Assembly: GCF_000935125.1 (NCBI RefSeq) | Contig: NZ_JRKI01000023.1 | Span: 124,001 to 188,000, forward strand | Length of the DNA stretch: 64,000 bases | Source: Streptomyces natalensis ATCC 27448 | GTDB taxonomy: Bacteria > Actinomycetota > Actinomycetes > Streptomycetales > Streptomycetaceae | Direction: 5' to 3' | Shown: one piece after another, positions 58,600-64,000 of the stretch | How positions within the stretch are numbered: the stretch's first letter is position 1 | Layout of the letters: the number at the start of each line of letters is the position of its first letter | Notes under the pieces: generated by a model | What the model was told of the DNA's origin: nothing | Seen by the model: only the letters and a program-made list of their open reading frames with translations | The model's database searches: none | Made by a program: the position numbers and the translations under genes

Positions 58600-61500
58600 T
58601 CAAAGACGCGGACGGAACCCGAAGGCGGCCGCGTCGGCGCGCGCATGAACCAGCAAGGATTTGTAGGTGTTGGGGTCGGCTCCGGCGAGACGTTCAGCGA
58701 GGCGGACACGTTGGATCAAGATGGTTGCCGCCGCTGCGTCGTTGTTCGCTTCCCGGTAGGCGAGGGCAAGGAACCAAAGGGCCGACGCCAGGCCGCCGGT
58801 GGAAGGGTCCCACCAGTACGTATTCGGGGTGAAAGCGGCTAGATTCTCGTAATTGACCGGGGTGGTGGAACCTGCTGGACGCAGGCCGGCCAGTTCCTCG
58901 TAGACCTGAACACCGCGCTGCGCCCAGGACAGCGCGGCCTGCGACCCCAATTCAGCCCGCCACTTGGCATCCCCGATGAACTGGTGGACCAGGATGGAGC
59001 CCAGCAAGGATTTGTAGGTGTTGGGGTCGGCTCCGGCGAGACGTTCAGCGAGGCGGACACGTTGGATCAAGATGGTTGCCGCCGCTGCGTCGTTGTTCGC
59101 TTCCCGGTAGGCGAGGGCAAGGAACCAAAGGGCCGACGCCAGGCCGCCGGTGGAAGGGTCCCACCAGTACGTATTCGGGGTGAAAGCGGCTAGATTCTCG
59201 TAATTGACCGGGGTGGTGGAACCTGCTGGACGCAGGCCGGCCAGTTCCTCGTAGACCTGAACACCGCGCTGCGCCCAGGACAGCGCGGCCTGCGACCCCA
59301 ATTCAGCCCGATGTCTGCCAACCAAATCGATCAAGGCGGCGCCCAACAACGGGCCGTACTTAACGGAATCTATTTGGCTCAACCGTGCCAGTATCTCGAC
59401 ACGGTCTATCAGGGCGGCAGTGGCCCCTGCAGAGTCTCCGGATTTTGCGAGTTGCCCTGCCAGGGCCGCGAGAGCATCGGCGCGTTCGAGCCATGGCTGG
59501 GGACATTCTCCTATGTTGTCCCGGTAAATGGGATTACTTGAATCATGGAAATCAAGGACGAGGGGAAAGTTCTCGCAGCCGGGATGATGAATCTTGATGA
59601 CGCCGTCATGCCCGCCAGGTGCGTTCATGTAGTCGCCGCTAACGAGCGGCAGTACGTCTAGATCGGCGAACGGATTACTCGCTTCTGAAACTCGTTCAGT
59701 ATACTTCTGCGTGGTTAGCAGGAACCAAACTTTGAAGTGTTTGCCGTCAGGACTATGGAAGTCAAGATTGGAACCATATGCAATTTGTTTCGGCAGATTG
59801 ATATTACCTTCCACCGTCAGATCCACGAATTGACTGAAGTCCATGGTGTCCGCCTCCATGGCGTACAGAATGGCTAGACTTTCTGGTGGAGGGTCAAGAT
59901 CTTCGGGATGTGCAGGGAGTGCCCTGTAAACTGCGACATAAAATCCCAGATGTTTAAGATTGAGGAACCGCCAAGGGCCGTCGACCTGGAACGAACCATC
60001 TTGAGATACTCTCAGGTTAAGATGATCTTTACTTTCGCCCTCCCAAGCTATGAACAGCTTGCCGTCGCGAGAGGCCAATGCTGGTGAGTTTGTGCTAGTT
60101 TCACCGAGAATCGCTTTATCGCCGATTCCCTCAATGCCAAATGCACCAGCGGTGCTGTCGACCAACACTACTTTCGCTACGTTAAGGACCTTGTTGCCAG
60201 AGCCACGCCAGCCGAGAAAAAGCCTGCCTGCATGTGATGCCAGCGAGGGTCCTTGCGAGGATGTCTCTGGCAGAGGTGTAGTGGCACGGAAACTGGCACC
60301 TTGATCTTCGGAAAGCTGCAGGTTCAAGGTGTCGTTTCCGGATCCCTTCCAGGCGAGGAACAGGCGACCGTTGTGAGATGCCAATGCCGGAGGTGCGGAA
60401 CTTGTCGCCTCCAGCATGGCTTTACCCTCAAGTCCCTCAATGCCCCACGCGCCCGTGGAATTGGCCCAAATCACTACCTTGGCCACATTCAGCTTCTCAT
60501 TACCGTGGCCCACCCAGGCAAGGAATAGCCTGCCTGCGTGTGACACCAGGGCTGGGCCGTAGTCACTGGCGTCCGCAAAGGTCCTTGTTTTCCACGTTTT
60601 CCCATTGTCGCTCGAGCCTGCGAGGTTTAGTTGAACGTTTCCGGATCCCTTCCAGGCCAAGAACAATCGCCCATCGTGCGACGCCAGCGCCGGTGCCGCA
60701 TCGGTGGTTTGTTGTGTGAGCGTGATTCTTTCCTCTATCCCCTCGACGCCGTCAATTCCGAGCAAGCTGGTGCTCTGAACCGTGGCGACGTTCATGGCGT
60801 CGTTTCCTGAGCCCTTCCAGGCGATCATGAGCTTGTCACCGTGAGCGGTGAGAGAAGGTGAGGCTGACGTTGAATGCTCCAGGACGGATTTCTTCTCGGC
60901 GGGACGCAGGTTGGCACCTGCTGCAATTCCACGGTGGACGCCGATATTTACCGCCGTCGTGTGATAGCAGTGCGGAGCGTTTGGGTCATCCGCATACGGA
61001 TCGACGAGGGGATCCGGGTAGGGTTCGAAGCGGAGCAGATCATGAAACTTTGGTTCAATAGCGCTGCCTGTGCGCGTGGGGATCAGAGTTGTCGCCTGCG
61101 CTCGCGAAGTCTCTTCCCAGGCGGTCTTGTCGCCCCATCCAGACTCGTCGCTTCCGTAGCCGCTGTTTAGAAAGGATCCTCCGGCGGATAGAAGAAAGGA
61201 TGGAGATCGATAGTAGATTTCCAAACCACTATCGATTGTGTCACTCGATCCAGGCAGTTGCGGGCGTGTCCCGTGGAAGAAACGGTGCAGGAACGGAGGA
61301 GCGGCGTTCATTGCCAAGATGTAGGCGGCCGGTGGTGGGCGATATGCTGCGGTTCCTGCTATCAAGGCACCGTGAGTATCTCTCACCAAGCCTTCCGGGA
61401 GCTTTGCCAGTTTGCCCTGTGCGTCGATTTGCCCCATGTAGGCAACGAAATACGCTGCAATTTGGTCACCCCCGGGCGCGTAAAGATCGTTAAGATCGTT

Positions 61501-62334
61501 GGCCTGGTGGTTTATCCTGTGCTGATGCCGTCTAAATGGAGTCACCCGTCGCCCGCGATTGCTCGACAGGGCGAACTTGACCATGGTGTAGTCGAGTAGA
61601 ATCTGCGCAGCCGTCCGGATTTTTGGTTCACCGAACTCATAGAGATTGAGCAGTGCATGTAGGGCTAGTCGCGCGTAAGGACGGGCGCTGAACTCCAAGA
61701 AGTCATGCTTGGAAATCCTTTGCATATATGCCAGTAGCCACTCAGTCAGTCCATTTGTCGCGTTGTCATATACATCTCCTGGCTGTTTGTGAAGGAGCTG
61801 ATTGACGAGGTACCTGGAGCTCTCGATCATCAGCAAGTGATTTTCTGTTTCTGGGCTATCAATATTCAGGAACGTTAGTTCAACGATTTCGATCTCAGCA
61901 GGATGCCCTCCGCTAAGGTAGCCTGGAACGAGGTTTTCTAGAATAAATTTGACATCCTCGCTACTCAAGATATTTTGATAGCGGTAGGCGATAGCCATTA
62001 GGCTTTTCAGCGCAAAGTCGTAGTCCCGCTTCGTGGATGCTTGGTCGGATCCTACTAGACCGTTACCCTTATTCAGTCTCCGCAACGCTTGTGGCGCTGC
62101 CGTCAGGCTGAGGTCCTCGCCTACTTTAAAAGTCGGATCGCAGGTTGCGGCATGAAGGTGTGCGATCAAAGTGATCGTGTTGTCCTCATTGGCCGTGCCG
62201 CTGACGGTACTCAAAGGATGATTGGCTGCATAGAATTGCGCTATCCCGTTTGCTCTTGCCCTATGACTAGCAAACGCCTGCCCCGGTGACGCGTCGAGAG
62301 CAATCGGGTCGAGTGGGTTCGGCAAAGGTGCCAT
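58600..62334 (-). CDS. 1244-aa multidomain protein: unknown N-domain, lectin/propeller-like repeats, TPR-like duplication
   Basis: Residues 1-480 are an alpha-helical unknown domain (HLLMIESSRYLVNQLL, ARPYARLALHALLNLYEF). Residues about 500-780 contain at least five repeats of PALASHDGRLFLAWKGSGN type with Asp-box-like turns (SDNGKTW), suggesting a beta-propeller or lectin-like carbohydrate-binding region. Residues 1009-1111 and 1126-1228 are copies of one helical TPR-like block (AALSWAQRGVQVYEELAG..., ALWFLALAYREANND) encoded by exact DNA repeats. There is no signal peptide. The 5' third of the gene has lower GC than the genome, pointing to transfer. It lies 21 bp after a frameshifted DUF6228-like gene. 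Function unknown. Confidence 0.75.
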   Translation of the reverse strand: MAPLPNPLDPIALDASPGQAFASHRARANGIAQFYAANHPLSTVSGTANEDNTITLIAHLHAATCDPTFKVGEDLSLTAAPQALRRLNKGNGLVGSDQASTKRDYDFALKSLMAIAYRYQNILSSEDVKFILENLVPGYLSGGHPAEIEIVELTFLNIDSPETENHLLMIESSRYLVNQLLHKQPGDVYDNATNGLTEWLLAYMQRISKHDFLEFSARPYARLALHALLNLYEFGEPKIRTAAQILLDYTMVKFALSSNRGRRVTPFRRHQHRINHQANDLNDLYAPGGDQIAAYFVAYMGQIDAQGKLAKLPEGLVRDTHGALIAGTAAYRPPPAAYILAMNAAPPFLHRFFHGTRPQLPGSSDTIDSGLEIYYRSPSFLLSAGGSFLNSGYGSDESGWGDKTAWEETSRAQATTLIPTRTGSAIEPKFHDLLRFEPYPDPLVDPYADDPNAPHCYHTTAVNIGVHRGIAAGANLRPAEKKSVLEHSTSASPSLTAHGDKLMIAWKGSGNDAMNVATVQSTSLLGIDGVEGIEERITLTQQTTDAAPALASHDGRLFLAWKGSGNVQLNLAGSSDNGKTWKTRTFADASDYGPALVSHAGRLFLAWVGHGNEKLNVAKVVIWANSTGAWGIEGLEGKAMLEATSSAPPALASHNGRLFLAWKGSGNDTLNLQLSEDQGASFRATTPLPETSSQGPSLASHAGRLFLGWRGSGNKVLNVAKVVLVDSTAGAFGIEGIGDKAILGETSTNSPALASRDGKLFIAWEGESKDHLNLRVSQDGSFQVDGPWRFLNLKHLGFYVAVYRALPAHPEDLDPPPESLAILYAMEADTMDFSQFVDLTVEGNINLPKQIAYGSNLDFHSPDGKHFKVWFLLTTQKYTERVSEASNPFADLDVLPLVSGDYMNAPGGHDGVIKIHHPGCENFPLVLDFHDSSNPIYRDNIGECPQPWLERADALAALAGQLAKSGDSAGATAALIDRVEILARLSQIDSVKYGPLLGAALIDLVGRHRAELGSQAALSWAQRGVQVYEELAGLRPAGSTTPVNYENLAAFTPNTYWWDPSTGGLASALWFLALAYREANNDAAAATILIQRVRLAERLAGADPNTYKSLLGSILVHQFIGDAKWRAELGSQAALSWAQRGVQVYEELAGLRPAGSTTPVNYENLAAFTPNTYWWDPSTGGLASALWFLALAYREANNDAAAATILIQRVRLAERLAGADPNTYKSLLVHARADAAAFGFRPRL
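58651..58959. repeat. 309-bp tandem repeat, unit 1
   Basis: Appears identical to 59002-59310 at every base I compared. The period is 351 bp (117 codons), so the frame is kept. Confidence 0.9.
59002..59310. repeat. 309-bp tandem repeat, unit 2
   Basis: Second unit, separated from the first by 42 bp. Identity ends sharply at 59310/58959 (next bases A versus C). Confidence 0.9.
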
Positions 62335-62355
62335 ATTTGGATGGTATGACGGGGT

Positions 62356-62773
62356 CTAGCGGGTCGCCACTTGGGTGGCGATACGGACAGATTGGAGGTA
62401 CCGCGCTAACAACAGCCAGTCGCGCTCGGGGAGTTGACCGTGCAGACCCCACGTCAGTTGGACATGGGACCCCACGTGCTTCGCCGAGACTGTCAGGTCT
62501 CGTTCCAAAGAACACCAGGTCCGAGTAACCGTTCCACCCCCGGAATTCTTCCGCCAACTCGGCCAGGAACACGTCAAGGCCATCACCCCCCCATGTCCTC
62601 ACCGTGACCTCGATCTGCACGGTGTTGCTGCGCGCGATCACGATGAAGTCGCGCATCAAATCGTCCCGATCCTCCAGGAAGGAGCGCGTCAGGCCGCTGA
62701 AGCACAGCTTGATCGCTCCCGGGCTCACCCCGCTTACGCGGACAGCCGGACTCGCCTCATCTTCCTCGAGCAT
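62356..62773 (-). pseudogene. DUF6228-like gene with a one-base frameshift
   Basis: The first frame (ATG 62773) reads LTRSFLEDRDDLMRDFIVIA...TWGGDGLDVFLAELAEEFRG-WNG. The expected continuation TRTWCSLERDLTVSAKHVGS then LTWGLHGQLPERDW is in the next frame. One T too many at GGTTACT (about 62539-62541) explains the shift. The joined product of roughly 138 residues fits DUF6228-type proteins. Confidence 0.7.
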
Positions 62774-63016
62774 GGAGGGCAGGCTACGGGTACTGAAACC
62801 GCCACGGCCAGGAAATACGCGCCACGTACCGGGTGCCCACCTGTGTCATGAACACAGACGCCGAGTGGCGACGCCCCCATTGTGTTACCGACTCTTAGCC
62901 GCCACCGTCCGGGGCTGTTGGTGTCGGGCACTGGTGTCAGTAATGAGGGGCCACTTGACAGGCCATGACTCCGTCAGTGATGCACCCGCCCTTTCAGCGT
63001 TCCCCACCCAAGGGCC

Positions 63017-63076
63017 CCGTCGGCGGGTGTGGCCGCCGACGGCATCGGAGGGCGCCTTTGGGGGAAGCCCTCCGAT
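63017..63076. terminator. two consecutive hairpins in the 62774-63087 gap
   Basis: CCGTCGGCGG/CCGCCGACGG (63017-63042) and ATCGGAGGGC/GCCCTCCGAT (63044-63076), both perfect 10-bp stems. They lie just after the stop of the trefoil-like gene. No gene is seen in the rest of the gap (62774-63016). Confidence 0.75.
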
Positions 63077-63087
63077 GAAGCGAACTC

Positions 63088-63699
63088 CTACGGAGCAGGC
63101 ACCGGCTCCACAATGAAGTGATTGCGGAGCTCCTGGGGAGAGTGAGCCTCGATCACGAAGTCGTCCCCCATTCTGTCGTTGGACAAGAATACGAAGGTTC
63201 CGGTGTCGGGGTTCCAGAGGTTGTAGCTGCTGCCGTCACCGGCGTCCTGTAGGGCGAAGAGGTCACGAGTCTCGAAATTCGGCTGGTGCCCCTGCACAGC
63301 TAGATCTCCGTTCACCTTGTCCTGGGAGACGAACATGGCATGCCCGGTCGCGGAGTTGGTGAAGCGAAAGAGGCCGTTATCCGTGCGGAAGGCCTTGAAC
63401 ACGTTGCGCGGCTCGTCTGCGTAAGGATGCGCTTCAACATACCTGTCCCCATCGCTGTCCTTGTCCTCGGACACGAAAATGTACTGGCCGTTGTGTTGGA
63501 CGCTGAAGAACCGAACATGATCGCCTTCATGGATAGGAGCTGGCACAGCTGCATTCCTTTCCGATGGGACCGCGTCACCCCATCCTTGTCCCTTGTTCGC
63601 GGAGTCCTCGAAACAACTAACGTAACCCTCGGTATAAGCGACTGCATCTCGACCGAGCGCAGCCGGAGCTTGAAACCAGTAGAGCAAGTTGTAACTCAC
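63088..63699 (-). CDS. probable beta-trefoil protein with three internal repeats
   Basis: A 203-aa protein. The GTG at 63699 is chosen because GGAGGA lies 9 nt upstream; a longer start at 63768 lacks this. Three repeats of about 45 residues are visible: HNGQYIFVSEDKDSDGDRYV, SATGHAMFVSQDKVNGDLAV and DTGTFVFLSNDRMGDDFVIE, each followed by a turn and an aromatic end (NVFKAF, DLFALQ, NHFIVE). Threefold repetition with this spacing suggests a beta-trefoil, a fold of many lectins. No signal peptide. Ligand unknown. Confidence 0.65.
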   Translation of the reverse strand: MSYNLLYWFQAPAALGRDAVAYTEGYVSCFEDSANKGQGWGDAVPSERNAAVPAPIHEGDHVRFFSVQHNGQYIFVSEDKDSDGDRYVEAHPYADEPRNVFKAFRTDNGLFRFTNSATGHAMFVSQDKVNGDLAVQGHQPNFETRDLFALQDAGDGSSYNLWNPDTGTFVFLSNDRMGDDFVIEAHSPQELRNHFIVEPVPAP

Positions 63700-63838
63700 C
63701 GACCGGATTCCTCCAGTAAGAACGGCGAGCAGGTGTGTACCGCCTGCCCCGGGAGGAAGTGTGATCACCCGCCCATCGCCAGGCGCTGTCCGTCTGGCTC
63801 TAGCCGCTCCTCGGGACGGCCGGGCACGACTGGCCTGC

Positions 63839-63945
63839 GAACACGAAGGAGGAGACCCGGACAGTCCGTCCGGGTCTCCTCACTTCGGGGGCTTCACGCT
63901 CGTCTCGGTGGCATGGTCGCGAAGCTGACTACCCACCGCATTACC
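63839..63945. repeat. 107-bp imperfect direct repeat, copy B, with perfect hairpin
   Basis: Partner of 56769-56876. Its hairpin (63849-63881, GAGGAGACCCGGAC and complement, loop AGTCC) keeps perfect pairing although both arms differ from copy A. The bases 63946-64000 hold no supported gene. Confidence 0.85.
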
Positions 63946-64000
63946 GGCTCTGTACCGTGAAGCAAGCCCCCACAATCAGCAGGAGGCAGCACCAATGCGT

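Noticed and set aside
1..64000. CRISPR arrays or insertion sequences
   Set aside because: No spaced short direct repeats of CRISPR type and no transposase gene or terminal inverted repeats were found; the only tandem repeat is the 309-bp pair at 58651-59310.

Overview
The window is GC-rich actinobacterial DNA, almost certainly Streptomyces. Evidence: frequent GTG/TTG starts, a cytochrome P450 with ferredoxin and ferredoxin reductase, a DUF397 protein, MmyB-like and TPR-type XRE regulators, and a GH92 mannosidase. A prophage of about 46 kb (4275-50299) is inserted into a host uvrA-like gene and splits it into a C-terminal piece (1958-4279) and an N-terminal piece (50282-50428) that regain one reading frame when the prophage is removed. 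The integrase is a 537-aa large serine recombinase. Both junctions share only CCGAA. The rebuilt attP is a 44-bp imperfect dyad (16 of 21 positions) centred on an AA dinucleotide.

Prevailing prophage transcription is leftward (minus strand). From attL: (i) 4.4-11.9 kb is accessory cargo: a Cys-rich hydrophobic peptide precursor with a two-TM partner, a complete ATP-grasp RiPP (graspetide/imiditide) cassette of precursor, ligase and PIMT-like methyltransferase, and a TPR-type XRE regulator. (ii) 12-28 kb is the early and lysis region: sigma factor, HNH nuclease, family A DNA polymerase, primase-helicase, nuclease, a candidate recombination directionality factor (phiC31 gp3-like), Cas4/RecB-like exonuclease, holin, dNMP kinase and endolysin. 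It is interrupted by a fabG/MmyB-like divergent pair and a plus-strand 2OG-Fe(II) oxygenase. Five copies of a 22-bp element sit upstream of early genes, including the sigma gene. (iii) 29-37 kb is the tail module, with a slippery site in the chaperone pair. (iv) 37-46 kb is the head and packaging module; terL carries a 7-nt frameshift. (v) 46-50.3 kb holds HNH genes, a tRNA-Asp and the integrase.

Plus-strand single genes or pairs (28.3-29.0, 39.8-40.7, 46.0 and 47.2-47.9 kb) interrupt the leftward operons and look like morons. Several encode secreted or small membrane proteins.

Host DNA flanks the prophage. On the left are GH92, an EF-hand protein and the uvrA fragment. On the right are FdR-Fd-P450, TetR, a CapA-type lipoprotein, VOC and DUF1330 proteins. 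A less conserved island (57-63.8 kb) follows, lying between two 107-bp imperfect repeats that each carry a perfect hairpin. It contains a 1244-aa repeat protein with an apparently exact 309-bp duplication, a frameshifted DUF6228-like gene and a probable beta-trefoil protein.
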